Below are positions 18,498-27,825 of a stretch of 64,000 nt of DNA, piece after piece. How positions within the stretch are numbered: the stretch's first letter is position 1; each line of letters begins with the position of its first letter. This DNA is from Streptomyces sp. DHE7-1 (lineage in GTDB: Bacteria > Actinomycetota > Actinomycetes > Streptomycetales > Streptomycetaceae), in assembly GCA_016432725.1 (NCBI GenBank), contig JACJDG010000003.1, forward strand, positions 5,734,001 through 5,798,000, given 5' to 3'. The notes beneath the pieces are model-generated. The model searched no databases, was not told the origin of the DNA, and was given only the letters and a program-made list of their open reading frames with translations. A program made the position numbers and the translations under genes.

Positions 18498-21024
18498 ATG
18501 ATGCTGCGCTACGCCCTCAAGACCGTCCGCGCCCGCAAGGCGGGCTTCCTCGGCGCCTTCCTCGCCCTCATGTGCGCGGCCGCTCTGATCACGGCCTGCG
18601 GCACTCTCCTCGACACCGGCCTGCGCGGCACGATCCGCACCGAGCGCTATGCCGCGGCTCCCGTCGTGGTCTCCGCCGACCAGTACGTCCACCGCACCAC
18701 CGTGAAGCACAAGAAGGGCAAGACCAAGGTCAAGCACAAGGCGAAACCCGTCGCCGAACGCGCCTGGCTGTCAGCCGACTTGGGCACCACCCTCGCCCGC
18801 GTCCCCGGCGTCGCCCGCGTCGTGCCCGAACTGACCTTCATCGCACAGCCCTTGACCCCGGCCGCCACCGGAGGCAGAGCCGCCTACGGGCACGCCTGGG
18901 AATCGGCCGCGCTGACCCCCTACCGGCTCACCGCCGGCACCGCGCCCAAGGCCACCGGCGATCTCGTCATCGACCACGACCTCGCCGCACGCGCCCGCCT
19001 CCGGCCCGGAGACCGCCTCACCGTGCAGTCGACGCGGTCGCCGCGCGACTACCGGATCACCGGTATCGCCACTCCGTCAGCGCCGGTGCGCCACCAGACC
19101 TCGCTGTTCTTCTCGAGCGCGGAGGCCCGCCGGATGGCCGCACACCCTGGGCAGGTCAGCGCCTTCGGCGTCCTGCCGGCCGGCGGCGCCGACCCCGAGA
19201 CGGTGCGGCAGGCCGTGACACGGGCGCTGCACGGCACCACCGCCCAGGTCAGCACCGGTGACGCCCGCGGTCCCGTGGAATTTCTGGACGCGGCCGCCGC
19301 CCGCACCCGGCTGGTCAGCATGGGCGGCGCGATGGGCGGCACCTCGCTGCTGGTGGCGGTGCTCGTGGTCGTCGGCACCTTCGCGCTCACCGTCCAGCAG
19401 CGCCACCGTGAACTCGCCCTGCTCCGGGCCATCGCCGCCACGCCCGGGCAGGTCCGCAAGCTGCTCGGCCGGGAGGCGCTGATCATCGGCGCGGCGGCGG
19501 GCACCGCCGGAGCCCTCCTCGGGCTGCCGCTGGGCGGCCTGCTGCACTCCAGGTTCGTCGCTCTGGGCGCCGTACCCGACACGCTTCAGCACACCACCAG
19601 CGTCTTCCCTCCGTTCGCCGGCCTCGCCGCTACCCTGCTCGGCGCCTGGGCGGCGGCCCGGATCGCCTCCCGCAGGGTCGCCCGGATCCGTCCGGCGGAG
19701 GCCCTGGCCGAGGCCAGGACCGAGCACGGCCGGCCGGCCTGGGGCGTATCGCCGCCGGTCTGCTGTTCCTCGCCGGCGGCATCGTCCTCGTCGCCGTCCT
19801 CACCGCCCTGCGCACCGAGCCCGCCTCGACCCCCGTCACCTTCCTCGCCGTCGTCGTGTTGTCCACCTCCGTCGCTCTGCTCGGTCCTCTCCTGGTCAAG
19901 GCGGCCGCGCTGCTGCTCGCCGTACCGCTGCGGCTCACCGGCCACGGCGGACGGCTCGCCACCGCCAACCTGCGCGGCAGCGCCGCCCGGATGGCTTCCG
20001 TCGTCACCCCCCTCACCCTGCTCATCGGCATGACCTGCACCGTCCTGTTCGTCCAGTCGACCCTCGGCGGCGCCGCCCGGGCCCAGGCGCGCGAGGGTGT
20101 CACCGCCGACTGGGTCGTCGCCGCACAAGGACCCGGTGTCCCGGGTGAGGCCGCGCGGCTGCTGCGGGCCCGGCATGACACCGTCACCGAGGTGGTGCGC
20201 ACCACCGTCCGTGTCGGCCTCGACAAGTACCCTGCCCAGGGCGTCACCCCGGCCGGCCTCACCCGCACCTGGAACCCGCAGGTCACCGCCGGCTCCCTCG
20301 CGGACCTCGCGCCCGGCACCGTCGCCGTCAGCCGACTGGCGGCGGATCAGCATCACTTGAAGCCCGGAAGCAGCCTGAAGCTGACGCTCGGTGACGGGAC
20401 GCCCGCCACGCTCACCGTCGCCGCCGTCTACACCCGGGTCTCGGCTTCGGCGACCTCACGCTCGCCCACGACCTCCTGGCCCGCCACATGGACAATCCGC
20501 TCGCCTCCTCCGTACTCGTCGCCACAACCCGTACACAGACACAACTCGTGACTACGCTCCGTGAGTTCCCGGGTCTGGAAATTCTTTCGCCGGCTGCCGC
20601 CGACTCCCTTCAAGCCGAACGGCAGCAGGCGAACGCGGAGGTCAACTACCTGGCCATGGGACTGGTACTGGCATTCACGGCCATCGCGGTGGTCAACACC
20701 CTCGCGATGTCGGTCGCGGAGCGTGTGCGGGAGTTCGCCCTGCTCCGTCTCGCCGGCGCGACCCGCCGTCAGGTGCTGCGCATGCTCCGCACCGAGGCGC
20801 TGGCCGTGCTGCTCCTCGCCACCGCGCTCGGCAGCGGCATCTCCCTCGCCGTGCTCACCGCGTTCAGCGTCGGCATGACGGGCCGGGCGGCCCCCGCGGT
20901 CACGCCCCTGCTGTACGTCGCCGTCGTCGCGGTGGGCGCGCTCCTGGCCCTCACCGCCAGTGCCCTCCCCGGGCGTGCGGCGCTTCGCGTCAGGGCGGTG
21001 ACGGTGGCCACCGCGAAGGAGTAG
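18498..21024 (+). CDS. FtsX-type ABC transporter permease (two frameshifts in this sequence)
   Basis: About 842 residues after repair of G-run losses near 19,740 and 20,440. The topology is that of duplicated MacB/FtsX permeases: an N-terminal membrane segment (residues 13-33), an extracytoplasmic domain, three membrane segments around VAVLVVVGTFALTVQQRHRE, a second unit (VTPLTLLIGMTCTVLFVQST), and a terminal three-segment block with AERVREFALLRLAGATRRQV. Such permeases drive lipoprotein, peptide or signal transport with a cytoplasmic ATPase. No ATPase gene adjoins it: recX is upstream and a minus-strand gene is downstream. An extracellular Lys-rich patch (KHKKGKTKVKHK) is unusual. Confidence 0.82.
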
Positions 21025-21135
21025 AAGGAGCGGGGCCGGTGGCGGCGGCCCCGTGCCGCCGCCGGACGTCGCCTTCCCGGCCGGAGGTCGCCTTCCCGGC
21101 TGTAGGTCGCGGATCGCCTCCCGGCGGCGCCTCGC

Positions 21136-21549
21136 TCAGTCCGCCGCCGGCTCCACGGGCAGCCCCTCCGCCCGCCATGCCTGGAAGCCGCCCACCAGGT
21201 CCGTCGCCCAGTGCAGGCCCAGTTGATGGAGGGAGGCCGCCGCCAGGCTGGAGGCGTAGCCCTCGTTGCAGATGACGACGACCCGCAGATCATGGCCGGT
21301 GGCCTCGGGCACCCGGTGGCTGCCCCGGGGATCGAGGCGCCACTCCAGTTCGTTGCGCTCGATGACCAGGGCACCGGGGATCAGCCCGTCCCGTTCGCGC
21401 AGCGCCGCGTACCGGATGTCGACCAGCAGGGCATCACCCGAGCGCGCCGCCTCGTGCGCCGCTCGCGCCTCGATGCGCCGGTAGCCCGCACGGACCCGCT
21501 CCAGCAACTCGTCGATGCCGGCCGGCCGCGCCGTCGGGTCGCCGCTCAC
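21136..21549 (-). CDS. Rhodanese-like sulfurtransferase
   Basis: 137-residue single-domain rhodanese. The catalytic loop is CNEGYAS with Cys in the expected place after RVVVI, and ALLVDIRYAALRERDGLIPG is the usual upstream block. Single rhodaneses move sulfane sulfur between small thiols and proteins. It overlaps the cysteine dioxygenase gene by four bases (GTGA), so the two are co-translated and probably handle cysteine sulfur together. The actual donor and acceptor are not deducible. Confidence 0.88.
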   Translation of the reverse strand: MSGDPTARPAGIDELLERVRAGYRRIEARAAHEAARSGDALLVDIRYAALRERDGLIPGALVIERNELEWRLDPRGSHRVPEATGHDLRVVVICNEGYASSLAAASLHQLGLHWATDLVGGFQAWRAEGLPVEPAAD

Positions 21550-22148
21550 TGCCAGTCCACCGGACGCTCGACCTGCTCCAGGCGCAGCACCGGGCCCGTG
21601 CGACTGTAGCGGCGGATCCGCGGCAGCGGCGGATAGTAGGCGTGGACCGAGATCGCGTGCCGGTCCGGGGACTCGTTGAGCACCTCGTGCACATGGTGGT
21701 GGCCGAAGGCGCGGCCCTGCCCGGCGGACAGCCGGCGTTCGCGGTCCACGTCCTCGGTGAGCTCCAGGGTCTTCCAGCCGTCCGTGGGGAGCCGGGCCGC
21801 CAGCGAGTACTCCTTGAGTTCGCCCGCAGCGGTGACGAAGGCGCCGACCGAGTCGGCGTGGTCGTGCCAGCCGGTGCCACTGCCGGGCGGCCAGCCGATC
21901 AGCCAGGCCTCGCTGCCGCCGGGGCCCTCGAGGCGCACCCAGGTACGGCCTTCCGGGTCGAGCGGGAGCGAGGCGATCAGCTCGCCGTCGGCGGCCGCAC
22001 GCCGCGCGAAGTCGAGGAGGTCCACCTGGGTCGGTGCCCGGCCGCCGGCACCGGCCGCGGCAGGGGGTACGGAGGAAGGGGCGGGCCCGGAGCGGGAGCC
22101 GGCCGCGGCGGGGGATGCGGAGGCAGTGGGGGAGACAGACACGTGCAC
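21546..22148 (-). CDS. Cysteine dioxygenase family protein
   Basis: Cupin-fold non-haem iron enzyme expected to oxidise cysteine (or a related thiol) to the sulfinate; about 200 residues from the GTG at 22,148. The iron ligands are visible in GWHDHADSVGAF (HxH) and GHHHVHEVLNESPDRHAISV (third His). The N-terminal 45 residues are Ala/Pro-rich and variable. The start is chosen because an aggA ribosome site lies six bases upstream and a separate small leader peptide occupies the region above. It heads a two-gene operon with the rhodanese. Confidence 0.85.
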   Translation of the reverse strand: MHVSVSPTASASPAAAGSRSGPAPSSVPPAAAGAGGRAPTQVDLLDFARRAAADGELIASLPLDPEGRTWVRLEGPGGSEAWLIGWPPGSGTGWHDHADSVGAFVTAAGELKEYSLAARLPTDGWKTLELTEDVDRERRLSAGQGRAFGHHHVHEVLNESPDRHAISVHAYYPPLPRIRRYSRTGPVLRLEQVERPVDWQ

Positions 22149-22209
22149 CGTCCTGAGGAAGGTTCGCCGAAACGGACGCACGACGGCGCCCGGAGGAAAG
22201 GGACGAAAT

Positions 22210-22257
22210 TCAGCAGGACGGGCGACACACGCAGCCCGCATAGCGGACGAGGTCCAT
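22210..22257 (-). CDS. Cysteine-rich leader peptide upstream of cysteine dioxygenase
   Basis: A 15-codon open frame reads MDLVRYAGCVCRPSC then TGA. Three of its last seven residues are cysteine (CVCRPSC). A perfect Shine-Dalgarno (cggagg, 22,264-22,269) lies six bases before its ATG, and it ends 61 bases before the cysteine dioxygenase start. Short cysteine-rich leader peptides are known upstream of sulfur genes in actinobacteria, where ribosome stalling at Cys codons senses cysteinyl-tRNA. A cctccg at 22,191-22,196 could pair with the leader's own ribosome site. Function here is inferred from composition and position. Confidence 0.7.
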   Translation of the reverse strand: MDLVRYAGCVCRPSC

Positions 22258-22372
22258 ATGGACCCTCCGCCACAGGCGCACACAGGTGTCGGTCACGATC
22301 CGGAGTACAGCACGCCGCCGGACACCGGTCAACTCACCGTCACCATGCGGACAGCGGGTGACGGAGTCCGGG

Positions 22373-23972
22373 TCATCGCACGCCGGTGCCCGTCTTCGCG
22401 TCCTGTTCGACCGCGCCGCCCACGGCCGCCTCCGCCGCCGCGTACAGGTCGGCCGGACGTACCCCGCTCAGTGCGGTGACCAGGTGGCCGTCGGGGCGCA
22501 CGAGCAGCACGCTGTGCGCCGGCGCACCCGGGTACTCCTCGGCGACCAGCAGTTCCGCCGGATGCGGCAGGGCGGTCACCGCGGCGGCGAGCCGGGGCAT
22601 GACCCCGGCCGACACCCAGTGCTTGCGGTCCCACACGCCCGTGCCGGGTGCGATGAGGACGACGAGCAGCGTTCCCCGGCCCAGCCGGTCGCGCAGCCGT
22701 ACGAAGGAACCATCCTCCGCCGTGACGCGCACGTCCATGACCGGTGCGCCCGGCGCGGTCTCGACCGGGATCTCGCCCTCCAGGGGCCCCGGCGCGAGCG
22801 GCGAGTCGGCGTACGCCCCCGGCGCACCGAGTGGGCCGCGCCCCAGATGACCGTCGGTGAGCAGCGCGTCGTGGCCGCGTGCCGCGCCGGGGACGATGTG
22901 GCGCAGCCCGCCACCCCGCGCAGCACCGGCAGCACCTGGTCGGCGGCGCGCAGCCGGGCGGCGACCACCGCGCGTCGTTCGGTCTGGTAACTGTCGAGCA
23001 GGGTCTCGTGATGCCCGTGGTGCCAGGCCGGGGCCAGCTTCCAGGCGAGGTTGTCGGCGTCCCGGAGCCCCTCGTCGAGTCCCTGGGTGCCGAGCGCGCC
23101 GAGCAGGTGGGCCGCGTCCCCGGCCAGGAACACCCTTCCGGCCCGCCAGCGCCGGGCCAGCCGGTGATGGACCGTGTGGACACCGGTGTCGAGCAGCTCG
23201 TACGCGGCGGTGGCGCCGTCCGTCCAGCCCGCGAGGGTCTCGCGGATCCGGGCCACCAGCAGCTCTGGGTGACCAGGTCCTTGCCCGGCGGCAGCAGCCA
23301 GTCCAGGCGCCACACACCGTGCGGGAGGGGGCGGGCGGTCACCTCCCCGGCCGAGGGCCCGGTCTGCCGCCACGGCGGCATCCGGTGGAGCAACGCCTGA
23401 CCCTCCCGGGGAAGTTCCGTACGCAGCGCGGCGACCGCGTGCCGTTCCACCGCCGTACGGCCCGGGAAGCGGATGTCCTGCAGTTTGCGCACCGTCGATC
23501 GGGGGCCGTCGCAGCCGACCAGGTAACTGCCGCGCCACCAGGTGCCGCTGGGACCGCGGGTGTGCGCGGTGACGCCGGAGCGTTCCTGCTCCATGGAGTC
23601 GAGCCGGCTGTCCGCGGCGACCTTAACCAGCGGCTCGTCCGCGATGGCAGCGCGCAGAGCGCCGGTCAGCAGGTGCTGGGCGATGTGCAGTGGGGCGGGG
23701 TCCGCCGCGTCGAAGGTGATCTCACCCGTCACCTGCCTGCGCCGCACCGACCGGAATCCGGTCCATCTCATCCCCAGGTCACCGAGCGCGGTCCCGGTCA
23801 GCCGCTCCACCAGGGCGGCCGTGTCCTCGCGCAGTACGGCGGTGCGGGCCGGGCGCGGTTCGTCCTTGCCCGGGCCCTCGTCCAGGACGACGGACGGTAC
23901 GTCCTGACGGGCCAGCGCCAGGGCGAGCGTGAGCCCGACGGGCCCCGCTCCGACGATGATCACCGGGTCCAC
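22373..23972 (-). CDS. FAD-dependent aromatic hydroxylase, PheA/TfdB type (two frameshifts in this sequence)
   Basis: About 533 residues after repair. The N terminus holds the dinucleotide fold (VIIVGAGPVGLTLALALARQ), then YLVGCDGPRSTVRKL (DG motif) and VFLAGDAAHLLGALGTQGLD (GD motif), with a C-terminal thioredoxin-like domain (ELLVAEEYPGAPAHSVLLVR). These enzymes hydroxylate phenolic or polyketide substrates with NAD(P)H and O2; the substrate cannot be told. C- or G-run losses near 23,272 and 22,908 break the frame. The GTG at 23,972 starts at VDPVIIVGAG; a longer N-terminal reading is possible. No other pathway gene adjoins it. Confidence 0.82.
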
Positions 23973-24089
23973 GGCGCGGCGCCCCCTGCCCGCAGCGGTG
24001 CCCTCAGGGATGTGTGTGAACAGAAGGTTGGAGCAGGGTGCACGATCACAGAATGTATGCAACCCATTGGCAGAGTTTGCGTCAAGCGA

Positions 24090-24123
24090 CCGGAGGCAGT
24101 GGCGATCATGCCACTGCCTCCGG
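24090..24123 (-). terminator. Terminator after gluABCD
   Basis: A perfect 14-bp stem (ccggaggcagtggc / gccactgcctccgg) with the loop gatcat lies 27 bases beyond the gluD stop on the minus strand, before the flavin hydroxylase gene. Confidence 0.75.
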
Positions 24124-24150
24124 GGGCCGTACGGGTGACGTGACGTCAGG

Positions 24151-25052
24151 TCAGACGGCGCTTCCGGTGCCGAAGGCGCCGCCCACCGCCGCCGGATTGA
24201 GCTCTTCCATGTCCTCGGCGCCGAGCACCGCGCCCGTGCCGCGCTTGCTGCGCCGCAGCCTGCCCTCCAGCCAGCTCGCGAAGGAGGTCAGGGCGAAGTT
24301 CAGGACGATGTAGATGACCGCCACGACGACGAAGCTGGCGATGACGTTGGCGTAGTTGGCCGCGAGCGTGCCGCGCTCGCTCAGCAGCTCCCCGAAGCCG
24401 AGCATCACGCCGCCCAGCGCCGTGTCCTTCACGATGACCACGAGCTGGCTGACGATGGCGGGCAGCATGGCGGTGACCGCCTGCGGGAGCAGGATGCTGG
24501 TCATCGTCTGCCCCTTGCGCAGACCGATCGCGTACGCCGCCTCGGTCTGTCCCTTCGGCAGGGCGAGGATGCCGGCCCGGACGACCTCAGCGAGGACCGA
24601 GGAGTTGTAGAGCACGAGGCCGGTGACCACCGCGTAGAAGGGCCGGTCGTCGCTGGTGACCTGCGTGTAGCGGCTGAAGAACTCGTTGGCGAACAGCATG
24701 AGCAGCAACACCGGGATGGCCCGGAAGAACTCGACGACCACACTCGCCACGCCCCGCACCCAGCGGTGGTCCGACAGACGGGCTATACCGAAGACCGCGC
24801 CGAGGGGCAGCGCGATGATCATGGCCAGCGCCGCCGCCTTCAGAGTGTTGACGAGGCCGGGCAGGAGATAGGTCGTCCACGCCTCGGAGGTGGTGAACGG
24901 CTGCCAGAGCGCCCAGCGCAGCTGGTTCTTGTCGTCCAGCACTCGCCAGACGTACCAGGCCACCGCGGCGAGCACGACGAAGAAGACCACGGAGACCAGC
25001 ACATTGCGCCGCTTGGCGCGGGCCCCGGAGTGTCGTAGAGGACGGAATTCAT
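24151..25052 (-). CDS. gluD: Glutamate ABC transporter permease GluD (frameshifted near its start)
   Basis: Inner-membrane permease of the polar amino-acid (HisM/GluD) family, about 300 residues after repair. It starts MNSVLYDTPGP overlapping the gluC stop by four bases. One C is missing near 25,020, after which RAKRRNVLVSVVFFVVLAAV should continue. Conserved features are NTLKAAALAMIIALPLG, EFFRAIPVLLLMLFANEFFS and the EAA loop EAAYAIGLRKGQTMTSILLPQ. The cytoplasmic tail of about 40 residues is specific. It pairs with GluC. Confidence 0.9.
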
Positions 25053-25714
25053 CGCTTCACCGCCAGTCGCTTGCCGACCCAGCCCAGGAGCAGGCCCATG
25101 GGCAAGGTCAGAACCACGAAGCCGAGCGCGAAGACCGCGCCGATCGCCAGCGTCTGGGCCTCGTTCTCGATCATCGTCTTCATCAGGGTCGCGGCCTCGG
25201 CGACGCCGATGGCGGCCGCGACGGTTGTGTTCTTCGTCAGAGCGATCAGGACGTTGGCAAGCGGGCCGATCACCGCACGGAACGCCTGCGGCAGCACGAC
25301 GAGGCGCAGCGTCTGCGTGAAGTTGAGCCCGATGGCACGGGCGGCCTCAGCCTGTCCCAGGGGCACCGTGTTGATGCCGGAACGGATCGCTTCGCACACG
25401 AAGGCGGCGGTGTAACCGATCAGACCGAGGACCGCCAGGCGAAAGCCCTGGACCTTGAAGTCGGAGGCGCCCATCGTCACCCGGAAGATGTCGGCGAGAC
25501 CCAGCGAGGTGAAGAGGATGATGATCGTCAGGGGGATGTTCCGGACGATGTTCACGTAGACCGTGCCGAAACCGCGCATGAGCGGGACCGGGCTGACTCG
25601 CATCGCTGCCAGCAGGGTGCCCCAGACCAGGGAGCCGACGGCGGACAGGAGGGTGAGCTGCACCGTCGTCCAGAACGCCCCTAGGACGTCATAACCTTGA
25701 AGAAAGTCGAACAC
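25049..25714 (-). CDS. gluC: Glutamate ABC transporter permease GluC
   Basis: 221-residue permease of the HisMQ family, intact. The first membrane segment carries TTVQLTLLSAVGSLVWGTLL; the EAA motif is EAARAIGLNFTQTLRLVVLP followed by QAFRAVIGPLANVLI. FRVTMGASDFKVQGFR is a periplasmic loop. It forms the heterodimeric channel with GluD and receives substrate from GluB. It is separated from gluB by 122 bases containing a hairpin, unlike the overlapping gluC/gluD junction. Confidence 0.93.
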   Translation of the reverse strand: MFDFLQGYDVLGAFWTTVQLTLLSAVGSLVWGTLLAAMRVSPVPLMRGFGTVYVNIVRNIPLTIIILFTSLGLADIFRVTMGASDFKVQGFRLAVLGLIGYTAAFVCEAIRSGINTVPLGQAEAARAIGLNFTQTLRLVVLPQAFRAVIGPLANVLIALTKNTTVAAAIGVAEAATLMKTMIENEAQTLAIGAVFALGFVVLTLPMGLLLGWVGKRLAVKR

Positions 25715-25756
25715 GATCTCCCGCGCTTCCGGGTGTGTGGCGTACGTGGAGGGCGG

Positions 25757-25788
25757 GGCGCGCCACCGCTCGAATGCGGCGGCGCGCC
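25757..25788 (-). terminator. Intercistronic hairpin between gluB and gluC
   Basis: ggcgcgcc-a-ccgc / gcgg-c-ggcgcgcc with loop tcgaat forms a 12-bp stem with one mismatch in the 122-base gap. Such hairpins after binding-protein genes usually attenuate or stabilise message, so that GluB is made in excess over the permeases. A smaller ccgccgg/ccggcgg hairpin lies nearby, closer to gluB. Confidence 0.5.
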
Positions 25789-25836
25789 ACGGAACCCTGC
25801 GTCACCCGCCGGAGTCAGCGCCGGCGGAGTTCCGCG

Positions 25837-26667
25837 TTACTTGACGATCTGGCCGATCTTCGGGGCCTGCTCGTTCTTGTACTGGGCCGGACCGAAGTTC
25901 TTGTCCACGGCCTTCTTCCAAGAACCGTCGCTGACCATCTTCTCCAGCGCCTTGTTGATCTTGTCCAGGGTCGTGGCGTCGCCCTTCTTGACGCCGACGC
26001 CGTAGTTCTCGTTGCTCAGCTTCAGACCGGCGAGCTTGAACTGGCCCTTGTACTTGTCCTGCGCCGCGAAGCCCGCGAGGATCGAGTCGTCGGTGGTCAC
26101 CGCGTCCACAGCGCCGCTCTGCAGGCTGGCGATGCACTCCGAGTAGGTGCTGTTCTCCTTCAGGTTCGCCTTCGGCGCGATCGTCTTCTGGACGTTCTGC
26201 GCGGAGGTCGAACCGGTCACGGAACAAAGGTTCTTACCGTTGAGGTCCGTGCCCTTGGAGATCTTCGAGTCCTTCTTGAGCAGCAGGTCCTGGTGGGCCA
26301 GCAGGTACGGGCCGGCGAAGTCGACCTTCTGCTTGCGCTCGTCGGTGATCGAGTACGTGGCGGCGATGAACTTCACGTCACCCCGGGCGAGCGCGTTCTC
26401 GCGGTCGGCGCTCTTGGTCTCCACCCACTGGATCTCGTTCGGCTTGTAGCCGAGCTCCTTGGCGACATACGTGGCGACGTCCACGTCGAAGCCGGAGAAG
26501 GAACCGCTCGGCTCCTTCAGGCCGAGACCAGGCTGGTCGAACTTGATGCCGATCTTGATCTTCTTGCCGCCGCCCGAACCGCTGTCCGAGTTGCCGCCAC
26601 AAGCGGTGGCACCCACCGCGAGGGCGAGTACGGCGGCCGAGGCGGCGGTGACCTTGCGGAGCTTCAT
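25837..26667 (-). CDS. gluB: Glutamate-binding lipoprotein GluB
   Basis: 276-residue solute-binding protein (SBP family 3). A signal peptide with a lipobox ends at ALAVGATAC, giving a lipid-anchored Cys23. The mature protein has the family blocks PSGSFSGFDVDVATYVAKEL, IQWVETKSADRENALARGDV and FAGPYLLAHQDLLLK, and ends in the typical NFGPAQYKNEQAPKIGQ. It captures glutamate outside the membrane and delivers it to GluCD. The ATG at 26,667 is preferred over one three codons upstream because the basic n-region MKLRKVTA starts there. Confidence 0.93.
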   Translation of the reverse strand: MKLRKVTAASAAVLALAVGATACGGNSDSGSGGGKKIKIGIKFDQPGLGLKEPSGSFSGFDVDVATYVAKELGYKPNEIQWVETKSADRENALARGDVKFIAATYSITDERKQKVDFAGPYLLAHQDLLLKKDSKISKGTDLNGKNLCSVTGSTSAQNVQKTIAPKANLKENSTYSECIASLQSGAVDAVTTDDSILAGFAAQDKYKGQFKLAGLKLSNENYGVGVKKGDATTLDKINKALEKMVSDGSWKKAVDKNFGPAQYKNEQAPKIGQIVK

Positions 26668-26752
26668 GGGGAACATCCTTTGCGTGATGGGAGAACGAGG
26701 CCGGTGAGGGACGGGCGACCCCGGGACGTCAGGGTGCGCGGGCTCCGCGCCG

Positions 26753-27529
26753 TCAGTGGTGCAGGATCTTCGACAGGAAGTCCTTGGCCCGGTCGCTGCG
26801 CGGCGCGCTGAAGAACTGGTCGGGCGCGGCCTGCTCGACGATGCGGCCGTCCGCCATGAAGACCACCCGGTTCGCGGCCGATCGCGCGAAGCCCATCTCG
26901 TGGGTGACCACGATCATCGTCATGCCCTCGCGGGCGAGCTGCTGCATGACCTCGAGGACCTCGTTGATCATCTCGGGGTCGAGCGCCGAGGTCGGCTCGT
27001 CGAAGAGCATGACCTTCGGGCCCATCGCCAGCGCCCGGGCGATGGCGACACGCTGCTGCTGACCGCCGGAGAGCTGCGCGGGGTACTTGTCGGCCTGGGT
27101 GCCCACGCCGACCCGGTCGAGCAGGGCGCGGGCCTTCTCCTCGGCCTGCTTCTTGTCCGCCCTGCGGACCTTGATCTGGCCCAGCATCACGTTCTCGAGC
27201 ACGGTCTTGTGCGCGAAGAGGTTGAAGGACTGGAAGACCATGCCGACGTCGGCGCGCAGCCGGGCCAGCTCCCGGCCCTCATGGGGCAGCGGCTTCCCGT
27301 CGATCGTGATGGTGCCGGAGTCGATGGTCTCCAGCCGGTTGATGGTGCGGCACAGCGTCGACTTCCCGGACCCGGAGGGCCCGATGACCACGACGACCTC
27401 GCCGCGGGCGATCGTCAGGTCGATGTCCTGGAGCACATGCAACGCGCCGAAGTGCTTGTTGACGCTCTTCAGGACGACCAGTTCGTCGGTCGCGGCCACG
27501 TCTTCCTTGGCCACCGATACTTCGGTCAT
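26753..27529 (-). CDS. gluA: Glutamate ABC transporter ATPase GluA
   Basis: 258-residue ATPase of the polar amino-acid uptake family. Walker A is GPSGSGKST, the Q-loop MVFQSFNLFAHKTVLEN, the signature LSGGQQQR, Walker B VMLFDEPTSALDP, and the H-loop VTHEMGFARS. It is the first gene of gluABCD and energises uptake by GluCD. The N-terminal 15 residues are a variable acidic lead. The intergenic region of about 300 bases to the divergent response regulator must hold the operon promoter. Confidence 0.95.
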   Translation of the reverse strand: MTEVSVAKEDVAATDELVVLKSVNKHFGALHVLQDIDLTIARGEVVVVIGPSGSGKSTLCRTINRLETIDSGTITIDGKPLPHEGRELARLRADVGMVFQSFNLFAHKTVLENVMLGQIKVRRADKKQAEEKARALLDRVGVGTQADKYPAQLSGGQQQRVAIARALAMGPKVMLFDEPTSALDPEMINEVLEVMQQLAREGMTMIVVTHEMGFARSAANRVVFMADGRIVEQAAPDQFFSAPRSDRAKDFLSKILHH

Positions 27530-27825
27530 CGCTCTCGGGCTCCGTCCTCCTCGGTTTCGGTGGACAGTAGTGAGACCCCGTGACCAGCGTCATCACATCT
27601 GAGGGGAATCTGAGCATCACGATCCGATAGCAATCGGACACGTGTCGTAGCACTTGCGTCCTGTGCCACGTATCGGGCGCATAACGGAAGCGGCAGGCAA
27701 CCGGAACCCTCTTGACGCCGTCCTTGTCCATCGGCGTGACTTCCATCGTGCACGCGCGTGTGCACATGAGATACAAGCCGAACGAGAACGATGACCGTAC
27801 GACCACTGAACCGGAGGGGGCGGCG
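27530..27825. promoter_or_regulatory. Divergent control region between gluA and the response regulator
   Basis: 296 bases without a convincing gene. It should hold two outward promoters. I see a possible ttgacg -35 at about 27,712 facing the response regulator, and the GC-rich element gtgcacgcgcgtgtgcac at about 27,749-27,766, in which two GTGCAC palindromes flank gcgcgt, a candidate operator. A strong purine run (ggaggggg, 27,812-27,819) is the ribosome site of the response regulator. None of these is verified. Confidence 0.4.
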
